NCBI GenBank assembly: GCA_021014325.1
Contig: CM037467.1
Span: 11,670,773-11,734,772, forward strand
Direction of reading: 5' to 3'
Source: Plazaster borealis
Taxonomy: Eukaryota; Echinodermata; Asteroidea; Forcipulatida; Labidiasteridae
DNA: 64,000 nucleotides
Of this stretch, positions 50,212 through 62,500 are shown piece by piece. Every line of letters begins with the position of its first letter. The stretch's first letter is position 1. Both the position numbers and the translations under genes were made by a program. The notes under the pieces are model-generated. The model was not told where the DNA came from and did no database searches. It saw only the letters and a program-made list of their open reading frames with translations.

Positions 50212-51885
50212 TTACGCGTGTTAATACCCGGTTGATCTATTACTGCAGCTGAGACACAGACTAACTTTGTTCTGTACATGAATGTCACCCAAGATGACCA
50301 ATTCATATTTATGAGTGATGCTTTTTTTACGGTAGTATCAAGTTTTCATGAAGGTTTTTTATCTTGTAAATGTCACATGCAGCCGAGTGCCGTCCGTCCG
50401 GCCTTCACTGACATAAATGGCTGTATTTTGCACCGAAGAAGGGCACACTTGATCCGATCTATGACTAATACCGTAATACCTTAATCCGCTCGGACCTGGG
50501 ACTTGTCGAGTCTGATTCTTCCCACCCAAAACAGCTTTATTACAAACCATAGAATTGTACATATATATAGACCCTGAGGAATCATATAAAAGGGAACGTC
50601 TCAAGGCTTCAACAAGATCAGGTTTGTGGCCAGAGGTGATCGGTTTGAACATAGAGGAAGGTCCTTTGCTCTATGTTTTGAACAACCAACACACATTCAC
50701 CAGGGTAACGTTTTATAACTACACAAATTCTACATGCAATCACGAGCTGCATGCTGGTGGCTGTTGCCAATTCCAACGGGGGTCGTTCGCTGCCACCTGC
50801 CTCCGGAACAAGCCGGAAAAGAGGTACAAGCAACACGTGCACTAGTAAATCAAATATCTTCTTATTAGAAAAAAACAGCAGCTTTCGACGGTTTCCGTAG
50901 AGACAGTGGACATTAATTTTGCAGCTATTCTGGAGGCGCACACAGTGTCAGTTTGTGCAGCCGTATAGAGACACATGAGGTATAATATTACAAGAGACCG
51001 AGCTCAATATAATTAAATTCTCAGAAACCCTGGACACGGTTTATATGAAAAGCATCCAAGACGAAGGGGGAGAACAACGAAGAGGGAGCAGACTCTCTGA
51101 TGCAAGTGATCGACCACAAACAAGCGGTTTAGTTGCCGAGGAATACGATGCTTATCACGGACCCTCAAACTTCCCCCTTGTCGTTTATACGGACCACCAC
51201 TATGGACTGTCTTCACTAAAAACAGACATCGAGATCGTGTCGAGTGATACCCACGTTCCGCAGTACACCGTGCAGCGCTTAATTGATGATATAAACTTAT
51301 GGATTTAGGATCGGGGATTTTGCCCGCGCGTCTTCATCTTTCCACACTGAGTCGAGCCTTCCAGAATCTTGATAAACTTGCATTTAAAAAAATAAAAAGT
51401 ACAGCGAAACTCCCGATCTTTTTTGCTCGTAATGGAATTGCTCTCTGCGATATCTCAAATTCTCAATTTGATGATGAGATAAGTGCTCTGTGCTTGGCGA
51501 CCGCCTCGACTCATCCATCGATACCCCTCCGCAAGACGGCGATCCATATGCCTCTTTTTTCTTAGAGATATTGCAATCGAGCTCTCGACGCGGACCGGGG
51601 TCTTCGTCAAAGAAAGAGAAGAGAAGAAGTAAAAAGTTAGCGGGGTGGGAGGATTATTTTTTATCCGGTTTTTTTTTTCATGTTGGGCGGACGTTCTGAG
51701 CTTGCTTGAATTATACCGACTTTGCGCTCAAAGGAAATCATCCATCACCATTAAGACTCTATTCAGCTTGCCTGTCTTACAAAGCTCTCAGAAGACTAGA
51801 CAGGTTTGCCTCCGTCGAAGGATTGTTTCAGTCTGTTGGAGGTACAAAGGAGATCGGACACTACAAAGCAAAGACGCGTTTATCG
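50212..51885 (+). promoter_or_regulatory. Repeat-poor block before the 51886 exon; possible promoter and 5' UTR
   Basis: No MITE or microsatellite recognised over 1.6 kb, which is unusual here. Short open stretches in all frames suggest higher GC rather than coding. An acceptor-like cctcttttttcttag at 51551-51565 could end a 5' UTR intron. Inference only. Confidence 0.25.
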
Positions 51886-52402
51886 ATGGCAACTCCTGAA
51901 ATTCATATCACCCGTTCCGAAGACGCGAAAAATACCCAAAAGGGGAGTTCCCCAGCGGGTGATCGAGGCCACAACGCCATGAACAGAAAGGACACCCAAG
52001 GATACTCGTCCGGGAGCAGCGAGGGGGACGATGCGTCCATTTACGCCCTCGTCTCGTCTTCATATGACGTCATAGATGACGTCTCCGGGATGACGTCACT
52101 GCCAAAAGGGAATACCCAGTATAAGGGTCCGGGTCTGTGTTGCACGCCTCCCCGTGTGACGAGCCCGACGGACTGCCTCTCGGCCGTGTCCACCACCACC
52201 ACCACCACCACAACCAAACCGAGGCGAAACTCGGACTCTCAGGCGTTTCTGGTTGACCCCGACTTCAGGCAGGCGATCATCGCCCTCGGACACACGGAGA
52301 ACATCTCGGTAGGGTACTCACCCCGGCGAAATGACGGGTGGAGGGCGAAGGAAATCTCACGGGAGACAGGTGCGCGGAGACAAAGTCTTCCGGTCTCACA
52401 AG
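51886..52402 (+). CDS. Probable first coding exon of an unknown gene
   Basis: Open frame from ATG (51886) to a GTAATA donor (exon ends CAA G), about 172 codons. The block is more GC-rich than its surroundings and free of repeats. The predicted segment starts MATPEIHITRSEDAKN and is disordered, Ser/Thr- and Gly-rich. It contains DDASIYALVSSSYDVIDDVS, an eight-Thr run from an ACC/ACA tract, two basic-Ser sites (KPRRNS, RRQS) resembling PKA targets, and a more ordered-looking DPDFRQAIIALGH. I do not recognise the family. The frame is open upstream to 51700, so an internal exon starting at an earlier acceptor is possible. It also continues to a TGA at 52441, so a 185-residue intronless reading cannot be excluded. 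No convincing next exon was seen before 64000. Confidence 0.5.
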
Positions 52403-53320
52403 GTAATATTCACCATCCTTTGACAAAAAGTGAGAGGTATTGAAATATCAATCTTGACAATGAAGAGAAATTGTCAAATATGATATAAATGGATGTAAGT
52501 TTATGCTTATGAGTTGAGTTTTGTTCATGTTCTGCAAGTACATCCGCCATAAGTTTAATCTGTTGTGTTATTTGGGTGCAAACTGGAGTAGATAATTTGG
52601 AAACCTGGTTGGAATTACTGATGGGGATAGATTGGTAACATTAAACTTCACAGCACCTTATATTCGATAAAATAGAATTAGCTGCTGCAAACTGTCATCA
52701 GCAAAAAGGAGCTATGGTATAAATGCAAAACAAAAATATAAAAAATAGTTAGTGGACTGACGTTTCGACCCAAGCAGAGTCTTTCTCGAAGGCTGTTGTT
52801 CATGTACATTCCATTAAATTAATACATTTTGATGATTAGAAAAATGAGAACAAATTAAATGACAAATGGTGTATAGAAAGTCACAAAGGCATAAAATTGG
52901 CCTTTAGTATAAATTCAATATTCCGAAAAGAAAAAAAAAATCAAGGTGCAAAAGTTCAAAAGCGAGTATTCACTTCTCGTCACGTAGACGGTGTTACGCA
53001 GCAGCATTTGCCTAAACCATCAATCATATCAATTTTGTTGCAATAAATCTGCAGTTTTCCGTGATTGCTGCGTCTCCACCCGCTGTAAAATGATTGCTTT
53101 GACAGTGAGAGGCACTGCGTGGTGGAGGAAACGTGAGCACTCGGCCGGCGAAAGGGTCAGTCAGCCGTTCATTGACTCCTTGTCTATCCTCGATTTCATT
53201 CACCCCTGAAGACCGATTCGCACACCCCCAGCAAGATGAATCATTTTGTTTTAAAGCAAATTCATCCAAATCCATTCCAAGAAAAAGGAAAGGGGATTTT
53301 TTTTTGTAAGGTGTTACGCA
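52403..53320. other. Putative intron start; GACGTTTCGACC repeat fragment
   Basis: gactgacgtttcgacccaag at 52757 with gagtctttctcgaaggctg, related to fragments at 10207 and 10766. No further exon seen. Confidence 0.35.
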
Positions 53321-53324
53321 CAGA

Positions 53325-53470
53325 GGTTGGGTTTTGTTTTTGTTTTGTGTGTTGTTGTTTTTTTATTGTTTGCTTGTTTTGTTTTGTTGTTGTTTTTGTT
53401 GTAGTTATTGTTGTTGTTGTTGGTGTTGTTGTTGTTTTGAGGTTTTTGGAGGGGGTGGGGGGGGGGGTTC
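53325..53470. repeat. TTG tract followed by a G run
   Basis: ttgttgttgttggtgttgttg, then ggagggggtgggggggggg. Open frames here are low-complexity artefacts. Confidence 0.9.
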
Positions 53471-54518
53471 TTTGACCACGATGCAAATGTGGACATAAAT
53501 CTTTATGGTTTCTTGCCCTGATACCATTATTATATTTGTTTAACCAAAGTCTTTGTTTTATTTACTATTTTATTTAATTGTTGGTTATTTGCATGCTAAT
53601 ATACATGTACATACATATTTCAAAATTTGAAGCCTTGTCGGGTAAATACAAGTGACTCTTTGGTTGATAGTGTGGCATGAAAAAGGGCCAGAGAAAAATA
53701 TAGCATTAAACAGGTTACACTTTACAAGTTACACTAAGTCACATGTACATCTACAGCACACCTACAGGTACATCAAAATTATTGTATCACGTGCCGCAAC
53801 ATCTCACAAAAATGAGGTTGGTGGTGTGGGGGGGGGGGTGAACAGAACACACTTGTTTGACCTCAGTAAAAAAAAATCACCCACCCTCTGGGACTGAAGA
53901 CGCACAATCCCCGTTCCTCCTCTACCCGGCGCTCACTCGCAGAAACTCCTCTTAGCCCATACTCAGGCCATGGGCTAGTTGAAAACAGCCAAAGTGCCTC
54001 TCGTCTTAATTTCCTTTCCTTCGTCGGGAGTGGAGGTATACACGGGGGTTTATCCAAGAGCTTAGCGGGTACTTGAGGGGCACTTTGGGCTTGCTGTTTG
54101 TGGCGTTGTGTACATGTATTATAACGCCGATGTTGATGACTTATCTCAACATGGGATTGTTAAGGGGGCACATCAAGAAGTTGACAGGGGGACAATGGCC
54201 GTGTTTGTAGAAGGGTTCTCAACAGAAAGATGAATTAACGGCAAGTGGGAGAGAGCAAACATTACGCAGCATAATTTGACAAAACATCCTGCCTTCTAAG
54301 ATAGAGTGCATTTTTTTTGTCAAGAAAATAAGAGCCTGATATTTTGTTAAAGACGGCTGAGGAGAAGGCTATACGACTTCTTCGTTTAACGATAACAGAA
54401 AGCAACATCTTCTACACAGACAACATGCAAAACGTAAGAGCATAATTAAGACGGCTGAATTGGAGTTCACGACTTTCGATAGCACTCATCTTGAGAACAG
54501 GGGCAAATAAATTTGCCA
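53471..54518. other. Unassigned sequence
   Basis: G run at 53827-53838. No gene or recognised element. Confidence 0.35.
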
Positions 54519-54812
54519 CTATAGACCCATTGCATATGACGTCACACTCTCAAAAAGGAGGCAGATCATTGGACGATAGCTGTTCTCTGTGCGTAAAAAC
54601 GTGGGCGTGACCTCAGCGTATCTGTAGCGTTTCGCGTTATGCAAGGGGGATCCATTGACTTCTATAGACTCGGAGCGCGCCTCCGAACAATGCGCGTCAT
54701 TTTGGGTGTCAAAACTCTCTTTTGTGCATGTTTGTATACGATTTTGACACCCAAAATGACACCCAGGATAGGCGCACGTGAGTGCGCTGCGCGTTATGCA
54801 ATGGGTCTATAG
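54519..54812. mobile_element. MITE with perfect CTATAGACCCATTGCAT ends
   Basis: The 17-base end at 54519-54535 is exactly inverted at 54796-54812. The interior repeats tcattttgggtgtcaaaact and gattttgacacccaaaatga as a second palindrome, and gcgttatgcaa occurs twice. Confidence 0.85.
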
Positions 54813-54867
54813 GAAAAACGTATAGCTTCTTCGAAGACTATAAAGTGCTAACCAACCTGGCATGATT

Positions 54868-55745
54868 AAAGGGATTGTATACGTTTGGTAATTAGAACTT
54901 CCCACTGTTTGTTTCAATCATAATATATAGTTATACTCAGATCCGAATGAAACAAAGGAACAATTGAAGCCATTGGTTGCTTTTCCTGTACCGCGTCAAA
55001 ACTGCTTATATAACATAATTTGTAACGCATTAATAATTATATTTTTCCCAATACATTATACAGCAATATGTTTTCTGCCCGCGAAATTGTTGTGACCTAG
55101 ATTTGTAAGAATTTACACAGTGCGCCCGCACGCACGTGAACCTAAGTTGGTTCACCTAAGTTGTCATTGTTTTGTCAATAATAAAACAATACATGCATGC
55201 GTACCGCCGTGACATGAGAAACTGTCTTCCCTGCGTATAAAGCATTTGATCGTTTAGGCGATAAAATGAATTGTAGACATATACCATAAAACTAACTTGT
55301 GAAAATTTCATTTCAAAAGGTGGTAGCGTTTTTGTAGATATTGTCGAAAATCTGGAGCGGTTATGTCCACGCAGGAAGAATAATCTGCAATAGACCGTGC
55401 AAGTCTCGCGCGTATTCGAACATTTTTGGGACCACTTTGGTCCCACGTACGATGCTTTAACGCGTGAAGGAAACCAACTCACGCGCTTTAACGGGTCCCA
55501 ATGTTCGAATACGCACGAGACTTGCACAGTTTATTGGAATACACTATCTGAGAAACGTTACTGCAGTAACGCTTGTCAGTTTCAAACTTTTTTGGGGATA
55601 ACAAGTGATATCTTTGTCCATAGCTGTAGTACTTCGAAGTGAAAGGTTTCTCAGAATACATTATACTATCCAAAGCTGCTGTACTTCGTACCAAGTAAGT
55701 TTTTATTGCCATTAATTTTCAGAGTCATTACCACACGTATACAGA
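54868..55745. mobile_element. TTAAAGGGATTGTATACG element, long copy, twice interrupted
   Basis: Starts ttaaagggattgtatacgtt. The core aaaatctggagcggttatgt is at 55348. A unique 300-base segment (about 54945-55270) and a nested MITE (55391-55537) interrupt it relative to 27081-27297. The interior ends in ccaagtaagtttttattgcc. Confidence 0.65.
55391..55537. mobile_element. CCGTGCAAGTCTCGCGCG MITE, copy 2, nested
   Basis: accgtgcaagtctcgcgcgt at left and acgcacgagacttgcacagt at right. It splits the sequence aatctgcaattggaatacac that is uninterrupted at 27258-27280. Confidence 0.8.
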
Positions 55746-55768
55746 TTTTAAGTAAAGATCACGAAGGA

Positions 55769-55998
55769 ACTGCAAAAAGGGGGGTGTTAAAATTGACACC
55801 ATGGGTGTTGTCACATATAGATACCGAAGAGAGATCCAAAAGTAACACCATATGGTGTTGAAATAACATTGATTTCTGCAAAATACAATTACACTGGTGT
55901 TATTTTAACACACAAAGATGATAATTTTGATTCTCTGTTCGGTATCTATAAAATGTGACAACACGGTGTCAATTTTAACGCTCCAGTTTTTGCAGTGT
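55769..55998. mobile_element. GGTGTTAA MITE, copy 2
   Basis: actgcaaaaaggggggtgtt to tccagtttttgcagtg. Arms pair as in copy 1. Immediately followed by a TGACCC-family end (ggattccggatcagtcccga to tttttagagtgta, 56003-56047). Confidence 0.8.
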
Positions 55999-56111
55999 GG
56001 GATCTGGATTCCGGATCAGTCCCGACCTGGGAGTTTTTAGAGTGTACCGATTGCCATTTCATCGTTATATTGAAGTAATACTAATCCGGTTCTCTGTATT
56101 AACATACTTTT

Positions 56112-56230
56112 AATATTTGATTGATTGATTGATTGATTAGTGTTTTATTCCAAGAGGAACATACCCCGTTACCCTGGGGAAGGGTTACAACAAACATTTA
56201 AAAATACAAATTGCAGTTTACATCATGACG
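56112..56230 (-). mobile_element. 3' tail of a retroelement with ATCA simple repeat
   Basis: On the minus strand: gtttgttgtaacccttcccc, agggtaacggggtatgttcc, tcttggaataaaacactaat, then repeated caat. The simple-repeat terminus suggests a LINE tail. No coding part retained. Confidence 0.55.
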
Positions 56231-57060
56231 GAGGAGTTAGCATAAGCAAATATTAGAACTAACTAAGAGTGACGTGTTTGTTTCATTTCAAATGTTGATG
56301 TAGCTATATTTTTCTGTCTACATTGACCTTTACAATCTCATGAAAACAATTTTAACAGTATAATATTCCAAGTTAAAAAAAAAACCATATGAACAAAATT
56401 TATAAATTTAAATAACGTTCGTATGGTTTTGTTATAAATTATTGTAACCACATATAAGAAGTATACATTTCTTTTGCGGATGTATGCAGATTTATGGGAA
56501 TAGAATAGTCAAAATTTTGGAAATCGTTTATAGGAATTGACGCCACAACGCCGTGGAAAAAAAAAAATATATATATATATGTGGCCTAAGCACGCTGCGT
56601 GCTTAACTATAGAGGGAACTATAGTTAAAGCTCTGTCTCTTTGAAGAATGATGGCTATCTAATGACATATTTCATTACACAACCGAATGATGGATACATA
56701 ACATGTTTCATACACAATAATTATCTTTAAATTAGAATGGCATCAAAAATGCTGACCTTCTCAAAAGCCAATAATACGAAATGGAAATCCCCCCTCCTGT
56801 ATTTCCGAAATCTTCACAATCTGAGTTCCAAACTTTGCCGACCCCATTAAATCAGACGTTGAGAATACATAATTACTCTAAGATCGACTCCCAAAATTTT
56901 ATTTGCATTTTTATCATGAATAATTCAACCTCAAACCAGACCAGAATCAAAACACCGGGGTGAGATTGCCTCAGTGATGTCTGAGTTGGACTGCTGGATT
57001 GCTCTGAAGGCCGTTTGAATTGCCTCCAAATTAGATGAACCCCAATGCATACTCGGTATA
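56231..57060. other. AT-rich unassigned sequence
   Basis: TA microsatellite at 56566-56580 and an agcacgctgcgtgct hairpin at 56588-56603. No gene. Confidence 0.35.
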
Positions 57061-57061
57061 A

Positions 57062-57420
57062 TTGCTTAAAGCAAATTTACAACATTGGTAATTGTCAAAG
57101 TCCAGTATCCACACTTGATGTGACCCAACATACATGAAATAGCAAACCTGTGAAAGTTTAAGCTAAACCGGTCGTCGGAGTTATGGGAAAACAGTGAAAA
57201 AAAACCAACATTATATGTTTTCACTGTTTTCAAACATCGGATTTTATCACCAGTGATAAAAAATTACTCATTTCCTAAAAACCATAGCATCTCAAGCAAA
57301 ACTATTTCAAGGGAGGTTTTCCACCATGACCATCTTTATACCATTTAAGTTATGTGCAAATCTGTGAACATTTATATTTTCCACCTTACCAATGTTTTAC
57401 ACACCCTTTAACCTCGTGAT
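57062..57420. mobile_element. TTAAAGC...TTGGTAATTGTCAAAG element, degraded
   Basis: cttaaagcaaatttacaaca, ttggtaattgtcaaagtcca, gtgacccaacatacatgaaa. Right end ttaccaatgttttacacacc then cttta. Relative of 35809-36165. Confidence 0.6.
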
Positions 57421-59490
57421 ATTTAAATATCACTTAACTGTTGCAAAACTGTTATGTTACTATATAATATTACAATCACTTTTACTATATTACTGATGAT
57501 ATAATCACTTGCATATCATCACTAAAATGTTTTCACAAATGCAACTATTTCATCGACGAGTTGAAGTAGTGCATTTTCTCGACGAAACTAACGTTGTGTT
57601 TCATTGTACTAATTAACTGTTATTAAGTAATTAACTCTTCGAAGCCATTAGGGACCCTCCCTTTATGTTTTCAAAAGCCCAATGTAGTATAGTTATCCAT
57701 TTTAGACATTGCTTCGTGAAAACAGAGGATCGGAACTAATTTTAATCTTCCACAAACCGATGATATACACCATCCTCTTATGTTGCTTCTTGAAAAGTAA
57801 ACCATTGGCGGTATACACGTCATTTCAAATGTGCCTTCTTGAAAACCTTAGGATTGGAATGTTTTTGTTTGCTTGTTTGTTTGGGTTTTTTGGTGTGTTT
57901 GGGTTTTTTCTTAAGAACTAATTCATTTGAGTGAAAGCAGTCTTCAAAAACAAATGATGGAAATTATTATAGGTTTCTTGAAAACCAACGGTTTGGAATG
58001 AATGCTTTATTTTATTTTATTTATTTATCTTATTTATTGTTTGTTTGTTTGTTTGTTTGTTTACCTTTTTCAGAACACAGTTACGGCCCTCCGTTAATGT
58101 TTCTTTGGAAATTCATGGCAATGCGTGAAAACACATTTTGCCATTTTAACGAAATAATTGGAACGATTATCAAGTCCAAGGATGTAACATTGAAGCCCCG
58201 TTCATTTGTTTCCCCTGGAGATCCTCCAACTAATTGAAATTAATGTCACTCCCCCCCCCAAAAAAAACCCCCCAAAACCCCAAAACAAAACAAAAAAACG
58301 ATACACCATTCCTTCGTGGTTGTTGCCGAAGCCAACATTCCCACTAATAAGCACTCTTCTTTAAAGTGACAATGTTTCACCCGATAAGAAAGAGAGACGG
58401 CTTCAAATGAATGAGTCTTCAACAGAGACTGCCGCTCAAACCATTCCTTTAAGTTATTATAATTTTTATGTGATGATAATAGCGCCGTGTACAAGAAGCA
58501 TACCTTATTACGTGCAGTGTAATACGATGTCAACACACAATAAATATCATGGCCATACCGTATACATTTCTACCCACAGTCTCTTGTCTAATAATATTGC
58601 GACCTTTTATAGCGAGCATTTTTTGTATAGTTAAACATCGATCAAGCTTTTAAAAGGACAATTTGCAGTGCACGGAAACCGTCGAGTGTTTTTAATGGAA
58701 ATCTTTGGGACACAAACACACGTCCAATGATTGAAGTGTTTGACAAATAATGCCTATGAGGAATGGTGCGCCATTGTTTTTAGGAGAATCTAACTTCTTT
58801 CTGTTTTCTGCTCCATAAAACATAGCGATATAGGAATATCAAGCAAAGAACAAAAAACGTACATGTAAATAGCTTTATGCCTATGTTTTATGCATGATAG
58901 ATGTGGGTTTTGAGGCATTGCATGGTGGGGTACCAATGTACAGTACATGTTCGGTTTGCGGTAACACCATGTGTATAGTTTGTTCTTTTTTTATATACTG
59001 TAATAATAAAACTACTAATAATAGCATTTAACCCATCCATGGAACTAATTCTGAGGCGCAGAAAAAAAATGGTTTATAAATATAATTGTTAAATTAAACA
59101 TTGTACGCAGAATAGTTAAGTCCTCAACATTTTGTGATCATATCAACCGAGGTACAACAACGAAATGAATGGGTTAAGACTTCCATACAGTTGGCACCAG
59201 ATGAAATTTATAAAAGCCCGTTCGCAATTCGCCATTAAAAAACAATCGGCATGATCACTCATTTTCAAAAAAAATAATTGACGTACTTCAAGCGATTGAT
59301 TTTCCTCTTAAGATAATGTTAAAGAGAGGGTATACCTTGGTATTACTCCAAAAATTACTGACCATAAAAACTGACTTGGTATAAGCATGGTATAAGAAGC
59401 ACTGCAGCTCTTGATAATGTATATCATTTTGCGGAGAAACAATTCCCTTAAAAGGAATGTGGTTTATAGAGAGAGGGATTCGAATAAAAA
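57421..59490. other. AT-rich unassigned sequence
   Basis: Three loosely similar cttcttgaaaa(c/g)...ggaatg motifs (57786, 57835, 57973) and a GTTT microsatellite at 58037-58062. ggtttgcggtaacaccatgt at 58953 is a dispersed motif. No gene. Confidence 0.35.
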
Positions 59491-59494
59491 AAAA

Positions 59495-59660
59495 AAATCT
59501 GAGAAACGTTTCTGCATGAAACTAAGTTCTCAGATTGTGTATTCCAATTACGGATTCTTCTTCCTGCGTGGACATAACCGCTCCAGATTTTCGGCGATAT
59601 CTCAAAAAATGCTACAACATTTTCAAAAGTTAGATTTATTGTTCATTATCTACATTTAGG
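59495..59660 (-). mobile_element. TTAAAGGGATTGTATACG family, internal fragment
   Basis: ctgagaaacgtttctgcatg, ttcttcctgcgtggacataa, ccgctccagattttcggcga, gtgtattccaatta: the reverse orientation of the core at 27230-27280. Confidence 0.65.
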
Positions 59661-61160
59661 ATTAAGACGATCGAACGGTTCTAAAAAAAAACTAAGATAT
59701 TATTTGCCTTTAATGAGCGTCTGGTTGATTTTTATTATAATTGCTATGAATTTGTCCAAAATGATGTTTTATATGAAAACATGTCTGGAAATACGCTGTT
59801 TAGTTTTTTGTTTTTTTCCAGACCTTTCATTAAATTGTTAGCTCTTAAACAATATAAGTCTTCAATGAATAATATTTAAAGTCAAGTTTAGTGGCTCCGC
59901 CGTGGTGTGCAAGTCAAAGAGTTTATCTGTCTTAGCCGGGTGTGAAATTTCATTCCTCCCCTGATCGCTTTGGTGTTGCTTAAGACTGTTCCCACGGCAA
60001 CGTGTCACGCATCAGCGACCCCATCGGTTAATATTTACGAATCACAGGGATCACAATCATACCTGAGATGCCGTTAATGGTTTCGACACATCTGTCTCTG
60101 CCCATCAGCGCGTGAATTAAAAATAACCACCGACTCTTCAAAATTGTGGGGTCATTGTGATAGTGTTTCAAACTCTTTCGTTGTACGGGGTAAAAACATT
60201 CCCCCTAACGTTGCAAGGCAAAATAACCCCGAAAAACCTTCCAACAATGGAACGGTTTATAGTTTCACCGTTTCTTCTCTCCCTCTCGAGCGTAACAAAA
60301 ATATATTTCCGCAGAAATACGGCTGAGACTGCAAGCCTGTGTTTACGACTTCTGTGTAACCCAACCAGAGATAAGCAATATCGTGTTGGCCGCAGAGGTG
60401 CCGTAACAGTCTCCTGAGTGACATTAAATATGCACTTGAGGTCGCATATCGGCGATTTGAGCCTGGAAAACATACCCCCAATGTTTACAGGTGTTTTTGG
60501 TGTTAAGCTGTTTTAATTGGTTCCCAGGACCACAGGAACCAGAACTGTTTGGCCTCTACGGTTGCATCCAAGTGTAAACCTTACAAGTGCGGTTGGCTGG
60601 CCGGACCATGGAGATGATGATGACGCGCACAACTTGGCACACAATCGTCACTGCGTGTTTGAGATTTCTTCGGGGAAAAAAACACCGTTCCCAAAGAGGA
60701 TGTATTGTGAAGATGTAAGATAAGCCGAGGAGCTTACTTAGTGACGGTTTCCTGTTTGATGGTATGAGTGCCTACCACTACCAGAGCTGCTGTAAACTCT
60801 ACAACAAGACTCTCCGATTTGGACAGACGTTGTTGCCGATTTCTACCAGCATCTTGAGTGTTGGGTTTTTCATATAAAGGGCAAACGTATAGTTCATACA
60901 TGTACCACCATTAGTGCTTGTATATTATCTCCTATCAGTGATGCGTTTATCGCAAACTGAGACTTCTGCTTGACGTTGGAGAAATGCTTAGACCCATTTG
61001 GCAGAGTTTGGGCGGCTATTTTGGAGGAGTGCCAAAATACCTTACTTAACAGCAATCTCGTTTGCACTGGTGACAACAATTAAGCGGGTGAAAAAGATGC
61101 GGAGTTTTTGTATCATCATCCTGCACGGCCTAGAAACCGTCTGAGGGCCACCGGACCATC
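59661..61160. other. Unassigned, partly unique
   Basis: Contains the weak exon candidate at 60528. Otherwise no gene or element recognised. Confidence 0.3.
60528..60714 (+). CDS. Weak candidate exon, unidentified
   Basis: An acceptor-like ttggttcccag precedes a 187-base stretch open in one frame (through WPDHGDDDDAHNLAHN and KRMYCED) and followed by gtaaga. Neither flanking exon nor family is recognisable, so this rests on splice-site likeness alone. Confidence 0.12.
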
Positions 61161-61164
61161 CAGG

Positions 61165-61186
61165 GATATATATATATATATATAGT
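61165..61186 (+). repeat. TA microsatellite
   Basis: gatatatatatatatatata, followed by unique sequence. Confidence 0.85.
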
Positions 61187-61189
61187 TAA

Positions 61190-62390
61190 AATTCGATTAC
61201 TGCGAGAGGAAACAGCATCAACCAACCGAAGGAAAGAAGTCTACTGCATTATTAGATTCCATCGGAAATCTGAGGTCGTGCGATCACAAGCTTTAAAATA
61301 CGGTGTTTTTTTCTTCCTTTTTCTATGTGATCATTGTTTGCCACACCGCGGTGATTTTCAACCCTCCCGTATACCGACAGCAATAATTTGTTGACACAGC
61401 CAACCGGCTTTGCAAGTCTTTGGAGAAACTCGCGTCCGATTGAAAATCAAACACAAACCCAGAGGAATGTACATAAATCAAACACGTGTGAACAGTGTCT
61501 ACAGTCAGACTTACAAGACATTATTTCAAGTGAACAATGGTGCAAAGTCCGACTGGAGCAGACTTGAGCATGATCTCTGGGCTGCGACACTGATGAGAGT
61601 TTTATATTTTGCCTGTGTGTGTGTTTCAAGAGTTCAGAGAAGACGCCCGTGAAGAACCTCATAGTAGAATCTTAGCAGTCAAGGCTGTGATGCCCTATAC
61701 ATGATATGCCAGACAGTGAGAACACCTTCCCATATTGAGGGAAAACATTAAGGTCTAGTTTTTTTATGTGAGCCACAATTCTTCTTCAACAGGAAGAGCA
61801 GAGCGCACCCTGCTTCTCTCTCTCGAGAGAGAGAGGGGGGAACAAAACAAAATCGGGGCGTGGAAAAGAAGACTACATCAACTGCAGTACAAGAAGATAG
61901 TTAGCAAATTCTCTCTCCAGTGTTTGAGAAACGAGACCTCCAACTCATTCCTGACAGAGTGTGTGTGCGTGTGGATGTACAGCTAGCAGTAACGCAATAC
62001 TTGATTAAAACAGTGCATAAAAATAGACAATTATTGTTTTGATGGCTCGCCGGCACGTACAGGCTACGTGCCCGGAGCGTTTATCTCCAAGCAAATCCCA
62101 CCGGGTGGTTCCATCGTGTATGACGGGTAGATACAGGAAAGGTAAGGTTCTTATGAATCATTGTTTGCTTTCAAGCACCTTCCCGAGAGAGAGAAAGAAA
62201 GAAAGAAGGAAACCTTTTAAGATAATGAAATACGAGGCGCATGTATAATCCATCCGGATAACATTTGAAGAAATTCACCCAATCATCTGTAGATTTTAAT
62301 TACTGTCATATTTGTATTAAACATAGAGGTAAATACTGTAGCGAGTGCATACAGCACGGGAAACCCCAACGGTTATCGTGTAACCAAAGG
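61190..62390. other. Unassigned sequence
   Basis: GA-rich spots at 61822-61838 and 62183-62208. A short stretch at 62062-62130 is bounded by acceptor- and donor-like sequences but is too short to judge. Confidence 0.3.
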
Positions 62391-62394
62391 GAAA

Positions 62395-62500
62395 TTAACA
62401 ATCACAGTCAATCTCAGTCAATCAGAGAGTCAACCACGGTCAATCAGAGTCAACCTAAGTAATTCAGAGTCAACCACAGTCAATCAGAGCCAACCCCCAC
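62395..62500 (+). repeat. AGTCAATCAG-type degenerate minisatellite
   Basis: cagtcaatctcagtcaatca, gagtcaaccacggtcaatca, gagtcaacctaagtaattca and cagtcaatcagagcca form a roughly 20-base unit. Confidence 0.8.

Noticed and set aside
51045..51565. Two overlapping ORFs (87 and 88 residues) as a gene
   Set aside because: Different frames, no domain, and they lie in what looks like the 5' region of the 51886 exon.
62062..62130. Short stretch reading GYVPGAFISKQIPPGGSIVYDG-like residues between acceptor- and donor-like sites
   Set aside because: Only about 69 bases, weak acceptor tract, no flanking exons, and no family recognised.
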